DNA from: Teichococcus aerophilus
GTDB lineage: Bacteria; Pseudomonadota; Alphaproteobacteria; Acetobacterales; Acetobacteraceae
Assembly: GCF_014490485.1 (NCBI RefSeq)
Contig: NZ_JACTVA010000023.1
Span: 19,112 to 83,111, forward strand
Length of the DNA stretch: 64,000 nt
Reading direction: 5' to 3'
Made by a program: the position numbers and the translations under genes. Shown here piece after piece: positions 9,996 to 18,960 of this stretch (position 1 is its first letter; every line of letters starts with the position of its first letter). The notes beneath the pieces are model-generated. The model was not told the origin of the DNA and searched no databases. It saw nothing but the letters and a program-made list of their open reading frames with translations.

Positions 9996-10027
9996 GCGCA
10001 CCGGGCCGCAGCAACGGCCCGGTGCGC
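9996..10027. terminator. Bidirectional hairpin between convergent genes
   Basis: A perfect 13-bp stem (GCGCACCGGGCCG / CGGCCCGGTGCGC) with loop CAGCAA lies in the 44 bases between the Bug gene and the convergent peptide-SBP gene. There is no T-tract, but the stability and position fit a shared terminator. Confidence 0.6.
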
Positions 10028-10034
10028 AGGACCC

Positions 10035-11633
10035 TCAGGTCATCTTCATATTCCAGAAGACGATCAGCTGGTGCGCCACCACGTCCTTCACGCTGTCCCG
10101 GTGCGCGGAGACGACCTTGTAGGAACCGAGTGGAATGGCGAAGACATCGTCATAGGCCAGGCGCTGCATCTGCTCGACCAGCTGCATCTGCTTGCCCTGG
10201 TCCGGCTCCAGCGCAAAGGCGTCGCGCAGCTTCTCCATCTCGGCGCTTTCGGCCCAGCCGACATAGCCACGCCGGCCGCGCCCATCGACGTTGAGGTTGA
10301 TGATGGGGCTCATCAGGTCCAGGTCGCTCCAGATACCCCAGGCGATGCTCCAGCCGCCTTCGGCGATCGGCGCCGGGCGGGCGCGGCGGGCCAGCAGGCT
10401 GTTCCAGTCCATGCTGTCCACCTGCACGTTCATGCCGATGCTCTTCAATAGCTGCTCCGTCACCGGCGCCAGCGCGCTGCCCGAGGCAAGGTCGGCCGGA
10501 TGCAGGATCACCACCTTCTCGCCGTTATAGCCGCCTTCCTTCAGAAGCTGGCGCGCACGGTCGAGATTCTGCCCGGCGGGCGCGCCGACATCGGTGGCGT
10601 AGGGGGAGGCGCAGGTGAAGAAGGCCTTGCAGGGCTGGGTTAGGCTGTCATCGCCGACCTGCGCCGCCAGGTAGTCCGGCTGGCTGACCGCATTCAGCAC
10701 GGCCTGGCGGACCAGCTTGTTGTCGAACGGCGCATTCAGCCAGTTCAGCCGCATCAGCAGCGAGTTGCCGATGCCGCGCGGCCGCAGCACCACGCGCCGG
10801 TCGCGCTTAAGCAGTTCCATCATCTCGGCGGAGACATTCTCCATCACCTGGATCTCGCCGGTCTGCAGGGCGCTGGCGGCCGTCTGCACGTCCGAGATCT
10901 CCAGCCATTCCAGCCGGTCGAAATGCACCACCTTACCGCCGGCCAGGCCGCTGGCGGGTTCCTGCCGCGGCACGTAGCCCTCGAACTTCTCGTACACCAC
11001 ACGGTCGCCGGAACGGTACTCGCCTGCAATGAAGCGGAACGGGCCGGAGCCAACCACTTCGGTGATGCGCTGGTCCTCTGGGATCTGCACCAGCCGCGCC
11101 GGCAGGATGAACGGCACCGGGCCGCCCGGCTTGCCCAGCGTCTCCAGCACCAGCCCGTAGGGATGCTTCAACACCAGGCGGAAGCTCTGCGCGTCCACCG
11201 CCTCCAGCGTCTGGGTGGCGTTCATCAGCCGGGTGCCCATCAGGTCCCGCTTCCACCACCGCGTCAGGGAGGCAACGCAATCGGCGGCGGTGACCGGCGC
11301 GCCATCGTGGAACACCAGCCCCGGGCGCAGGCGGAACGTGTAGGTCAGCTTGTCGTCGGAGAGCGTCCAGTCCCGCACCATCTGCGGCTGCGGCCGCATC
11401 TGGTCATCCATGGCGAACAGCGTGTCGTAGACCAGGTAGCCATGGTTGCGGGTGATGTAGGCGGTGGTGGCGTAGGGGTCCAGCACGCCCAGCGTCGCAT
11501 GCATCACCGCCTTCAGCGTGCGCTTCTGGCCCGTACCCTGTGCCTGGGCGCGCGGCAGCGGCGCCACGGCCGCCGTCGCCATCCCGGCCAGGGTGGTCTG
11601 CATGATGCCGCGTCGTGTGCTGAGCAAAGTCAT
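10035..11633 (-). CDS. Peptide/nickel-type ABC SBP (family 5), orphan
   Basis: A 532-residue DppA/OppA-type binding protein. The signal region is STRRGIMQTTLAGMATAAVAPLPRAQAQ, with a twin arginine. Typical segments are TRNHGYLVYDTLFAMD, LRPGLVFHDGAPVTAADCVASL, VVGSGPFRF and a FWN near the C-terminus. It lies 46 bases downstream of the gamma-glutamyltransferase gene on the same strand and is likely co-transcribed, so a gamma-glutamyl or peptide ligand is possible. GGAGAACAGG precedes the ATG at 11633. It belongs to a local subfamily with the proteins at 22944 and 30846 (all share the RNH...YD.LF motif and a terminal FWN); none has a permease gene beside it. Confidence 0.9.
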   Translation of the reverse strand: MTLLSTRRGIMQTTLAGMATAAVAPLPRAQAQGTGQKRTLKAVMHATLGVLDPYATTAYITRNHGYLVYDTLFAMDDQMRPQPQMVRDWTLSDDKLTYTFRLRPGLVFHDGAPVTAADCVASLTRWWKRDLMGTRLMNATQTLEAVDAQSFRLVLKHPYGLVLETLGKPGGPVPFILPARLVQIPEDQRITEVVGSGPFRFIAGEYRSGDRVVYEKFEGYVPRQEPASGLAGGKVVHFDRLEWLEISDVQTAASALQTGEIQVMENVSAEMMELLKRDRRVVLRPRGIGNSLLMRLNWLNAPFDNKLVRQAVLNAVSQPDYLAAQVGDDSLTQPCKAFFTCASPYATDVGAPAGQNLDRARQLLKEGGYNGEKVVILHPADLASGSALAPVTEQLLKSIGMNVQVDSMDWNSLLARRARPAPIAEGGWSIAWGIWSDLDLMSPIINLNVDGRGRRGYVGWAESAEMEKLRDAFALEPDQGKQMQLVEQMQRLAYDDVFAIPLGSYKVVSAHRDSVKDVVAHQLIVFWNMKMT

Positions 11634-11679
11634 GGTCCTGTTCTCCGGGATGTTGGGACGTTCGGGTAGGCAGTCGCAG

Positions 11680-13389
11680 TCAGGCCGGCTTGCCGCGCCG
11701 CGGGTCCGGCCAGAAGGAAGTGCCCTCGCGGGCCAGCCCGCCGCCCAGGCCCATGGCCACGCCATCGGCACGCCAGCAGGCGGCACCGGTCATGGCCGTG
11801 CCGTCGAAGCCGATGGCGCCCATGCCGCCGGCCACATGGTCCACCGGCGTTACGTCATGGCCCTTCTCGCGCAGCGCCTCATGCACCGCCGATGCGAAGC
11901 CGCGCTCCACCTCCGCATCATGGCCGTGGGTGAAGACGCGCGGCGCTTCCACCGCTTCCTGCAAACCCATGCCGTGATCGACCACGTTGAGCACGAACTG
12001 GAACACCGCCGAGGGAATGCGGTGCGCGCCTGGCAGCCCGACGGCGAACGCCGGCCGGCCCTCGCGATAGCCGATCATCGCCGAGATGCCGCTGGTGATC
12101 CGTTTGCCCGGCTGCAAGGACAGCGCATGCCCCGGATGCGGGTCGAACAGATACATGTAGTTGTTGGGAATGATGCCGGTGCCGGGGATCATGATCCGCG
12201 CGCCGAACAGGCTGTTGATCGTCTGGGTCGAGGTGACGATGTTGCCGGCGCCATCGGCGATGGTGACATGGGTGGTATTGGCGGATTCCACGCTCAGTAC
12301 ACGCGACGTGAAGTCATGGCTGCGCGCCGGGTCGATCTCGGGCCGGCGCTCGTCGCCATAGGCCTTGGAGATCAGGCGCTCCACCGGCACCGTCACGAAG
12401 GCCGGGTCCGCCGTGGCGGCGCGCCGGTCGGCGGCGGCGATCTTCAGCGCCTCCAGCACCAGGTGCAGCGTATCCGCCGTGCCGAAGCCGCTGGCGCGGA
12501 TGTCGAAGCCTTCCATCAGGTTCAGCATCTGCAGCACATGCACGCCGCCGGAACAGGGCGGCGGCGGCCCGACCAGTTCCACGCCGCGATAGGTGCCGCG
12601 AACCGGCGCCCGCTCCACCGTGCGGTAGCCGGCGAGATCCGCCGCCGCGATGGTGGAACCCTTCGAGGCGAGGTACGCCGCAACCCTCTCGCCCAACGCA
12701 CCGCCATACAGCCAATCCGGGCCATGCTGCGCCAGGCCCCGCAGGGTGTTGGCATAGTCCGGCATCCGCAGCCAGTCCCCGGCGCGCAATGGCTGGCCGC
12801 CGGGCAGGAACAGGGCGGCGATCGTCTCATCCAGCTCCAGGTCCATCGCCGTCTCGGCGATGCAGGATGCCAGGTAGGGTGTCACCTTGAAGCCGTTGCC
12901 GGCGTGACGGATGGCCGGCTCCAGCACCGCCGCCAAGGGCAGCGTACCGAAACGCTCCAGCGCCTCGCACCACCCTTTCAGCGTGCCCGGCACGGCCACG
13001 GCCGAAGCACCGCGCCGGTTGGCCCGCCCCGCCGTCTCCATGTAATCGGGCCAGGTGTCGGCCACCGGGGTGTACATGTCCGGCCGCGCCGCCGCCGGCG
13101 CGGTGGAGAGGCTGTCGATCACCACCTCCCGCCCATCCGCCAGCCGGATGACGGCCACGCCCCCGCCGAAGAAGCCGACCATCATCGGCTCCACCACCGT
13201 CAGGGTAAACAGCGCCGCGACCGTGGCATCGATGGCGTTGCCCCCCATCGCCATCATCTCCATCGCCGCCGCCGAAGCGAGAGGATGGTTCGTCACCGCC
13301 ATGCCACGCTCCGCCGTTACCGGCGTCTTCTCGGTGGCAAAGACGCTGCCTGCGCGGCTGCGCCAATCGTGCGAGGGAGTCTGGGTCAT
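11680..13389 (-). CDS. ggt: Gamma-glutamyltransferase
   Basis: A 569-residue Ntn-hydrolase of the gamma-glutamyltranspeptidase family, which cleaves or transfers gamma-glutamyl groups (glutathione and related compounds) after self-processing. The N-terminal GGNAIDATVAALFTLTVVEP and PPPCSGGVHVLQMLNLMEG are typical of the large subunit. The processing and catalytic threonine is in ANTTHVTIADGAGN (about residue 371), and the small-subunit GxxxGGxGAIGFD-like end is present. No signal peptide is visible, so it may be cytoplasmic, unlike E. coli Ggt. The start at 13389 has AGGA ten bases upstream; ATGs at 13404 and 13416 are alternatives. It is the first gene of an operon with the peptide SBP. Confidence 0.88.
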   Translation of the reverse strand: MTQTPSHDWRSRAGSVFATEKTPVTAERGMAVTNHPLASAAAMEMMAMGGNAIDATVAALFTLTVVEPMMVGFFGGGVAVIRLADGREVVIDSLSTAPAAARPDMYTPVADTWPDYMETAGRANRRGASAVAVPGTLKGWCEALERFGTLPLAAVLEPAIRHAGNGFKVTPYLASCIAETAMDLELDETIAALFLPGGQPLRAGDWLRMPDYANTLRGLAQHGPDWLYGGALGERVAAYLASKGSTIAAADLAGYRTVERAPVRGTYRGVELVGPPPPCSGGVHVLQMLNLMEGFDIRASGFGTADTLHLVLEALKIAAADRRAATADPAFVTVPVERLISKAYGDERRPEIDPARSHDFTSRVLSVESANTTHVTIADGAGNIVTSTQTINSLFGARIMIPGTGIIPNNYMYLFDPHPGHALSLQPGKRITSGISAMIGYREGRPAFAVGLPGAHRIPSAVFQFVLNVVDHGMGLQEAVEAPRVFTHGHDAEVERGFASAVHEALREKGHDVTPVDHVAGGMGAIGFDGTAMTGAACWRADGVAMGLGGGLAREGTSFWPDPRRGKPA

Positions 13390-13525
13390 GCGCGCATCCT
13401 GCATCCGGGGCTGCACGAGTATTCATGCGCTCAGCTGGATCGGTCCAATACGCACTTCGCGGTATTTCGATCATTTGGACGTCTAGGTTGGGGAGCGGTT
13501 CGCTCTGGCGACGAGGACAGAAGAG

Positions 13526-13891
13526 AAGGCCGGGGAAAGAATTCCCCCCATCTTTCTTTTACGAGTTTTATGTTGGGCTTCGTTGAACGGGCGATCTGTG
13601 AAGATAAGGCGGAATACTCAAGATATTGTCAATAAATATACAATATTTTTGAAATATATCATATGTAAATATCTATCGGTCAGGAGGAATCCGATTATAT
13701 TTAACAATAATATTAAATATTATCATGACGATTACTTATCGCGCCAGCCCTGGCAGTACAGCCGGCATTCGGCAACATCAAGGACAGCTTCAGCGGCAGG
13801 CAGCCGCCTCCCCGGCACCAACCTCGCCAGTTCAAGCCCACCCAGACTCGAAGAAAAAAGATGGGGTCCGGGGAATTCCTTCCCCGGCCGT
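13526..13891. repeat. Paired-terminator element, copy E (AT-rich interior)
   Basis: A 366-bp element. The left end AAGGCCGGGGAAAGAATTCC lacks a few bases before the CATCTTTCTTTT tract; the right end AAAAAAGATGGGGTCCGGGG plus hairpin is intact and lies 48 bases after the stop of the LysR gene. In place of the A/B/C core it carries an AT-rich segment (see 13608-13735). The gap of about 550 bases between ggt and LysR holds only this element. Confidence 0.75.
13608..13735. other. AT-rich island inside element E
   Basis: About 125 bases of strongly AT-rich DNA in an otherwise very GC-rich window. It contains two dyads: ATATTGT-N10-ACAATAT (13623-13646) and the near-perfect palindrome ATAATATT-A-AATATTAT (13707-13723). 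An open frame through it (13583-13903) has atypical codons and runs into the repeat end, so it is not called a gene. Foreign origin, or a bendable protein-binding site, are both possible. Confidence 0.65.
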
Positions 13892-13939
13892 CCCGCACAT
13901 TGAAGCTTCAGCCGGCGGACCGGGCCGCCTGCGCCGAGC

Positions 13940-14869
13940 CTACCCCGGCCCCACCCGGAACCCCCGCGCATGCTGCGTGAAGTTGCGCGCGGCGGGCGAG
14001 GGCTCGGTACGCCGGTAGCCCAGGGCCAGTTCCGCCACGATGGCCGGCCCGGCGACCGCGCGGTAGACGATGCCCGGCAATTGGATGCAGCGGACCGATT
14101 GCGGCACCAGCGCGACACCCAGTCCCACGGCCACCATGCTGGCGATGGTGACGAAATCCTGCCCTTGCGGACCGAGAAGCGGGTGGAAGCCAGCGGCCTG
14201 GCAAGCCTTCACGGTGTGCCGGTGGAAGCTGACGCCGGTGCCGTGCCGCGGCGTGATGAAGGTATCCGCCGCCAACGCCGCCAGTTCCACGCTCTCGGCC
14301 TCGGCCAGGGCGTGGGTGTCCGGCAAGGCCAGCAAGACGCCTTCCTGCAACAGGGGAAAGCTGGTGATGCCGACCGGCAGGCTGACGGGCGGGCGGATGA
14401 AGCCGATATCCAGCCGGTCCTCGGCCAGGGCTTCCAATTGCCGCTGCATTTCCATCTCGGTGATCTGCAGCTCCACCTCCGGGTGGGCGCGGCGGAAACT
14501 GCCGACCAGGGAGGTCAGGATGCCGGTATAGGCGGCGGAGGCGACGTAGCCGATGGCGATGCGCCCGACTTCCCCCCGCCCGGCGCGCTGGGCGGCGACC
14601 AGGGCGGTATCGGCCTGCGCCAGGGTCTTGCGGGCTTCCACCAGGAACAGTTCCCCCGCCAGGGTGAGGCTGACGGTGCGGCGGGAGCGATCGAACAACA
14701 GGGTGCCGACGATCTCCTCCAACGTGCGGATCTGCTGGCTGAGGCCGGGCTGGGCGATCCGCAGCCGCTCGGCGGCGCGGCCGTAATTCAGCTCTTCGGC
14801 CACTGCCAGGAAGTAACGCAGGTGCCGGAGCTCGAGATTGCCGCGCGAAGGGCGTCGTCCACCAGTCAT
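13940..14869 (-). CDS. LysR family transcriptional regulator
   Basis: A 309-residue regulator with the LysR winged helix at about residues 14-72 (LELRHLRYFLAVAEELNYGRAAERL, IAQPGLSQQIRTLEE) and a two-lobed co-inducer domain (VGRIAIGYVASAAYTGIL...). It is divergent from the bisC operon with 97 bases between starts, so it most likely activates that operon in response to a substrate or intermediate. The frame is open far upstream, but the conserved N-terminus begins at the ATG at 14869, and the extra region is only the reverse of bisC. The gene ends beside repeat element E. Confidence 0.9.
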   Translation of the reverse strand: MTGGRRPSRGNLELRHLRYFLAVAEELNYGRAAERLRIAQPGLSQQIRTLEEIVGTLLFDRSRRTVSLTLAGELFLVEARKTLAQADTALVAAQRAGRGEVGRIAIGYVASAAYTGILTSLVGSFRRAHPEVELQITEMEMQRQLEALAEDRLDIGFIRPPVSLPVGITSFPLLQEGVLLALPDTHALAEAESVELAALAADTFITPRHGTGVSFHRHTVKACQAAGFHPLLGPQGQDFVTIASMVAVGLGVALVPQSVRCIQLPGIVYRAVAGPAIVAELALGYRRTEPSPAARNFTQHARGFRVGPG

Positions 14870-14906
14870 CGTGTCGATCCAGAACTCCAGCTTATTGAGA
14901 ATGGCC

Positions 14907-14929
14907 GCAAGGCATATTGGACTGCTTGC
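14907..14929. promoter_or_regulatory. LysR-type dyad in the LysR/bisC intergenic region
   Basis: An inverted repeat GCAAG-N13-CTTGC, the size and spacing of a LysR recognition site (T-N11-A class), lies midway between the divergent LysR and bisC starts. It is probably the binding site of the neighbouring regulator. Confidence 0.45.
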
Positions 14930-14966
14930 ATGCCCGGCTGCAATCTCCATGGCCGGAGGATCTCGC

Positions 14967-17273
14967 ATGCCCGACCAGCCCCTGCCCGCCGGACCGCAGC
15001 CCCACAGCGCGCATTGGGGGGCTTTCTCCGCGCAATGGGACGGAAAGCAGCTGGCGGTGACGCCGCATCCGGCGGACCCGGCACCCTCCCCCATCCTTGG
15101 CAACTTCACCGACACACTGCGCCATAAGGCGCGCATCCTGCGCCCGGCGGTCCGGCGCGGCTGGCTGGAACGCGGCCCAGGCCCGACCAACCGGCGCGGA
15201 CGCGAGGATTTCGTCGCCCCGCCCTGGGACGAGGTGCTGGACCGTCTGGCCGCCGAGCTGACCCGGGTGAAGGCGCAGCACGGGCCGCAGGCGGTATATG
15301 GCGGCTCCTATGGCTGGTCCTCCGCCGGGCGCTTCCACCATGCGCAGAGCCAGATCCACCGGTTCATGAACGTGGCGCTGGGCGGCTACGTCCGTTCGGT
15401 CAACAGCTACAGCGCCGGCGCATCGCAGGTGATCCTGCCACATGTCATGGGCTCGCTGGAGACGCTGTTCCGCCGCAACGTCACCTGGGCGCAGATCGAG
15501 CAGCATACCGATATCATCCTGTGCTTCGGCGGCATGGCACTGAAGAATTCCATGATCGCCAGCGGCGGTGTCAGCCGGCATCTGGAACCGGACGCCATCC
15601 GCCGCGCCCGCGCGCGCGGCACGCAGTTCGTGCTGGTCGGCCCGATCAGGGATGACCTGCCACCGCAGGCGGAGGCTGAGTGGCTGCCCGCCGCTGTCGG
15701 CACCGATGTCGCGCTGATGCTGGCACTATGCCACACACTGGCGGTGGAAGGGCTGCACGACACCGGCTTCCTGGCCACCCACACCACCGGCTACGCGGTG
15801 TTCGAGCGCTACCTGATGGGCCAGGACGATGGCCAAGCGAAAGATGCCGCCTGGGCCGCCTCCCTCTGCGGCATCCCGGCGGAGACCATCACCGGCCTGG
15901 CCCGACGGCTGGCGGCGGGGCGCAGCCTGATCACCGTGGCGCATGGGCTGCAGCGCGCCGAGTTCGGCGAGCAGCCGATCTGGGCCTCGGCGGTGCTGGC
16001 AGCGATGCTAGGGCAGATCGGCCTACCGGGCGGCGGCTACAGCTACGCGCTGGGCGCCATGGGCCATTATGGCCGCCAGGTGAATGCCGTACCGATCCCG
16101 ACGATGCCGCAGGGCACCAACGGCGTGCGCGATTTTATCCCGGTCGCGCGCATCGCCGACATGCTGCTGAACCCCGGTGCGCCTTTCGAATACAATGGCC
16201 AGCACCTGACCTATCCTGAGATCAAGCTGGTCTATTGGGCCGGCGGCAATCCGTTCCACCACCACCAGGACCTTAACCGGCTGCGCGAGGCCTTCGCGCG
16301 GGTGGACACGCTGGTGGTGCAGGACAATGCCTGGACCGCCTCCGCCCGCCACGCCGACATCGTGCTACCGGCCACCATGACGCTGGAGCGTGACGATATC
16401 GGCGCCGCGGCCACCGACCCGCTGCTGGTGGCCATGCGCGCCGCCGCGCCGCCGGCAGGCGAGGCACGGGATGACTTCGCCATCTTCGCCGGGCTGGCCG
16501 CCCGCATGGGCGTGGAGCACGCCTTCACCGAAGGCCGCGATGCCGCGCAGTGGCTGCGTCACCTCTACCGGCGCACCCAGGACGCGCTGGCGGCACGCGG
16601 GCTTGAGGCACCGGATTTCGCCACCTTCTGGGCCCACGGCGAGATCACGCTCCCCTCCGAGCCCGATGACGGCGGCCCGCTGCGCGCCTTCCGCACCGAC
16701 CCTGCCGCACATCCGTTGCAGACGCCGAGCGGCCGGATCGAAATCGCCTCCGAGGCCGTCGCCGGCTTCGGCTATGCGGATTGCCCCGGCCATCCCGCCT
16801 GGCTGCCAAGCACCGAGCAACCGGATGCGCGCCATCCGCTGCGCCTGATCGCCAACCAGCCGGCCACACGGCTGCACAGCCAGTTGGATTTCGGCGCCTA
16901 CAGCCAGTCCGGCAAGCGCGCCGGGCGGGAAGTGGTGCGGCTGCACCCGGAGGACGCCGCGCAACGCGGCATCGCGGAGGGCGACGTCGTCCGCATCTTC
17001 AACGATCGCGGCGCCTGCCTGGCCGCGGTGTGCCTCTCCGACGCCATGGCGCCCGGCGTCATCCACCTGCCGACCGGCGCCTGGTACGACCCGGAGCCGG
17101 ACCCCGGGGCGCAACCACTCTGCCGCCATGGAAACCCCAATGTGCTGACTCGCGACCTCGGCACCTCCCGCCTCGCCCAGGGTAGTTGCGGCCAGACCAC
17201 GGTGGCGCAGGTGGCGCGGTATGAGAGCACGCCGCCGCCCGTCGGCGCCCATATGCCGCCGGCAGGCGCCTGA
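14967..17273 (+). CDS. Molybdopterin-dependent S-/N-oxide reductase (BisC/TorA family)
   Basis: A 768-residue molybdenum enzyme of the DMSO reductase type III group (BisC, TorA, DorA), which reduces sulfoxides or N-oxides. There is no N-terminal Fe-S cysteine motif, as expected for this group, and no Tat signal, so it should be cytoplasmic like biotin sulfoxide reductase (777 residues). Landmarks are YGGSYGWSSAGRFHHAQSQ, VNSYSAGASQVILPHVMG (the Ser after Tyr is the probable Mo ligand), GNPFHHHQDLNRL, HADIVLPATMTLERDD and a C-terminal pterin domain with LHSQLDFG. GGAGGA six bases before the ATG at 14967 sets the start. It heads an operon with three CoA-linked genes, which is unusual for this enzyme. 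The substrate is unknown; methionine or biotin sulfoxide are possibilities. Confidence 0.88.
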   Translation: MPDQPLPAGPQPHSAHWGAFSAQWDGKQLAVTPHPADPAPSPILGNFTDTLRHKARILRPAVRRGWLERGPGPTNRRGREDFVAPPWDEVLDRLAAELTRVKAQHGPQAVYGGSYGWSSAGRFHHAQSQIHRFMNVALGGYVRSVNSYSAGASQVILPHVMGSLETLFRRNVTWAQIEQHTDIILCFGGMALKNSMIASGGVSRHLEPDAIRRARARGTQFVLVGPIRDDLPPQAEAEWLPAAVGTDVALMLALCHTLAVEGLHDTGFLATHTTGYAVFERYLMGQDDGQAKDAAWAASLCGIPAETITGLARRLAAGRSLITVAHGLQRAEFGEQPIWASAVLAAMLGQIGLPGGGYSYALGAMGHYGRQVNAVPIPTMPQGTNGVRDFIPVARIADMLLNPGAPFEYNGQHLTYPEIKLVYWAGGNPFHHHQDLNRLREAFARVDTLVVQDNAWTASARHADIVLPATMTLERDDIGAAATDPLLVAMRAAAPPAGEARDDFAIFAGLAARMGVEHAFTEGRDAAQWLRHLYRRTQDALAARGLEAPDFATFWAHGEITLPSEPDDGGPLRAFRTDPAAHPLQTPSGRIEIASEAVAGFGYADCPGHPAWLPSTEQPDARHPLRLIANQPATRLHSQLDFGAYSQSGKRAGREVVRLHPEDAAQRGIAEGDVVRIFNDRGACLAAVCLSDAMAPGVIHLPTGAWYDPEPDPGAQPLCRHGNPNVLTRDLGTSRLAQGSCGQTTVAQVARYESTPPPVGAHMPPAGA

Positions 17274-17276
17274 GCG

Positions 17277-18494
17277 ATGGGACCGCTGGAAGGCGTGCGG
17301 GTGTTGGACCTTACCTCGGTGGTGATGGGGCCGTACGCGACCTCGATCCTTGGCGACATGGGCGCCGACGTGATCAAGGTGGAAAGCCCGCAGGGCGACA
17401 TCATCCGCCAGGTCGGCCCCAGCCGCAGCGGCGAGATGGGCGGCATGTTCCTGCACGCCAACCGCAGCAAGCGCGGCATCGTCGTCGACCTCAAGGCCCC
17501 CGGCGGGCGGGAGGTGCTGCTGCGGCTGGCCGAAGGCGTGGACGTGCTGATCCACAATATCCGGCCGCAGGCCATGGCACGGCTGGGCCTGGGGTACGAG
17601 GACGTGGCGGCGGTCAATCCGCGCATCGTCTATCTCGGCGCCGTCGGCTTCGGTCAGGACGGGCCCTATGCGGCGCGCCCCGCCTATGACGACCTGATGC
17701 AGGGCATTGCCGGCATCCCGGCTCTGATGGCGGAAAGCGGCGATGGTGTGCCGCGCTACGTGCCGGTCAACATCGCCGACCGCGTGGTGGGGCTGCACGC
17801 CGTCACCGCCGTGCTGGGCGCGTTGCGGCACCGGGACCGCACCGGCGAGGGCCAGCGCATCGACCTGCCGATGTTCGAGACGATGGCGGGCTTCGTCCTC
17901 GGCGACCATCTCGGCGGCCTCAGCCACGAGCCGCCGCTGGATGGCGGTGGCTACCCGAGGCTACTGACGCCGCACCGCCGCCCCTACCGCACCGCCGACG
18001 GCTTTCTCTGCGTGCTGATCTACAACGACCGGCACTGGCAGTCCTTCCTGCGCGCGGTAGAGCGAGAGGACCTGCTGGCCGACCCGCGCTTCGCCAGTCA
18101 TGGCAGCCGCACCCGGCATATCGACGCCATTTATGCCGAGGCCGCCCGCCTGTTCACCACCCGCACGACCGAGGCGTGGATCACGCTGCTGGATGCGGCG
18201 GACATTCCCTACACCCCCATGCACGACCTGCCCGGCCTGCTGGCGGACCCGCATCTCAACGCCGTCGGCTTCTTCCAGCAGCAGCAGCATCCAGCCGAGG
18301 GCACGGTGCGCTCCATGAAGATCGCCGCCACCTGGAGTGCGAGCCAGCCGGAGCCCTCCCGCCTCGCGCCCCTGCTTGGGCAGCACACACGGGAAGTGCT
18401 GGCCGAGGCCGGCTACGCCCAGGCCGAGATCGACCGCCTGGCGGAAGCCGGCGCCATCCAGCAACACGCCGACATCGCAACAACGGCGGAGTGA
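17277..18494 (+). CDS. CaiB/BaiF family (class III) CoA-transferase
   Basis: A 405-residue CoA-transferase that moves CoA between acyl-CoA and a free acid. It begins with the family pattern MGPLEGVRVLDLTSVVMGPYAT and DMGADVIKVESPQGD, and continues with FLHANRSKRGIVVDLK. The catalytic aspartate is probably in PAYDDLMQGIAGI (about residue 139). It starts three bases after bisC and is followed ten bases later by a MaoC gene, so it is in one operon. With the CitE-like lyase downstream, it probably activates a hydroxy- or unsaturated dicarboxylic acid, as in citramalate, itaconate or mesaconate pathways. That role is inferred from context. Confidence 0.92.
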   Translation: MGPLEGVRVLDLTSVVMGPYATSILGDMGADVIKVESPQGDIIRQVGPSRSGEMGGMFLHANRSKRGIVVDLKAPGGREVLLRLAEGVDVLIHNIRPQAMARLGLGYEDVAAVNPRIVYLGAVGFGQDGPYAARPAYDDLMQGIAGIPALMAESGDGVPRYVPVNIADRVVGLHAVTAVLGALRHRDRTGEGQRIDLPMFETMAGFVLGDHLGGLSHEPPLDGGGYPRLLTPHRRPYRTADGFLCVLIYNDRHWQSFLRAVEREDLLADPRFASHGSRTRHIDAIYAEAARLFTTRTTEAWITLLDAADIPYTPMHDLPGLLADPHLNAVGFFQQQQHPAEGTVRSMKIAATWSASQPEPSRLAPLLGQHTREVLAEAGYAQAEIDRLAEAGAIQQHADIATTAE

Positions 18495-18504
18495 GGAGCC
18501 AGCC

Positions 18505-18960
18505 ATGCCAGGATTGTACTTCGAGGATTTCGAGCCCGGGCGCGTGATCGACGCCGAGTGGCGCCGCACGGTGACCGAGGCGGACAACGTGCTGTTCAGC
18601 GGCATGACCATGAATGTCGCCCGGCTGCACCTGGATGCCGAATACATGAAGGGCACCGAGTTCGGCCGCCCGCTGGTGAACTCGCTGTTCACCCTGGGGC
18701 TGATGATCGGCATGAGCGTGCACAACACCACCAACGGCACCGCCATCGCCAATCTGGGCATGAACGACGTGCGCTTCCCCGCCCCCGTCTTCGCCGGGGA
18801 TACGCTGCGGGTGCTGACCACGGTGAAGGAGGCACGCGCCAGCCGCTCCCGCGCCGATGCCGGCATCGTCACGCTGCTGCACCAGGCCTTCAACCAGGCG
18901 GATGCACTGGTGGCGACCTGCGAGCGGGCCGCGCTCGTCAGCCGGAGGCCGGCGGCATGA
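18505..18960 (+). CDS. MaoC family enoyl-CoA hydratase
   Basis: A 151-residue hot-dog-fold protein that would hydrate an enoyl-CoA, or dehydrate a hydroxyacyl-CoA. It begins PGLYFEDFEPGRVIDAEWRRTVTEADNVLFSGMTMN and contains GRPLVNSLFTLGLMIG and VRFPAPVFAGDTL, the family's central helix and strand. The usual D-x-x-x-x-H dyad is replaced by SGMTMNVARLHLD, the form seen in mesaconyl-CoA hydratase-like members. GAGGAG precedes the ATG. It lies between a CoA-transferase and a CitE-like lyase and overlaps the latter by four bases (ATGA). Hydration of a mesaconyl- or itaconyl-like CoA to a substrate for the lyase is a sensible guess. Confidence 0.85.
   Translation: MPGLYFEDFEPGRVIDAEWRRTVTEADNVLFSGMTMNVARLHLDAEYMKGTEFGRPLVNSLFTLGLMIGMSVHNTTNGTAIANLGMNDVRFPAPVFAGDTLRVLTTVKEARASRSRADAGIVTLLHQAFNQADALVATCERAALVSRRPAA

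Noticed and set aside
13583..13903. Open frame of 106 codons through the AT-rich island
   Set aside because: Codon use is unlike the neighbours, no ribosome site fits the start, and its end is only the translated repeat terminus.
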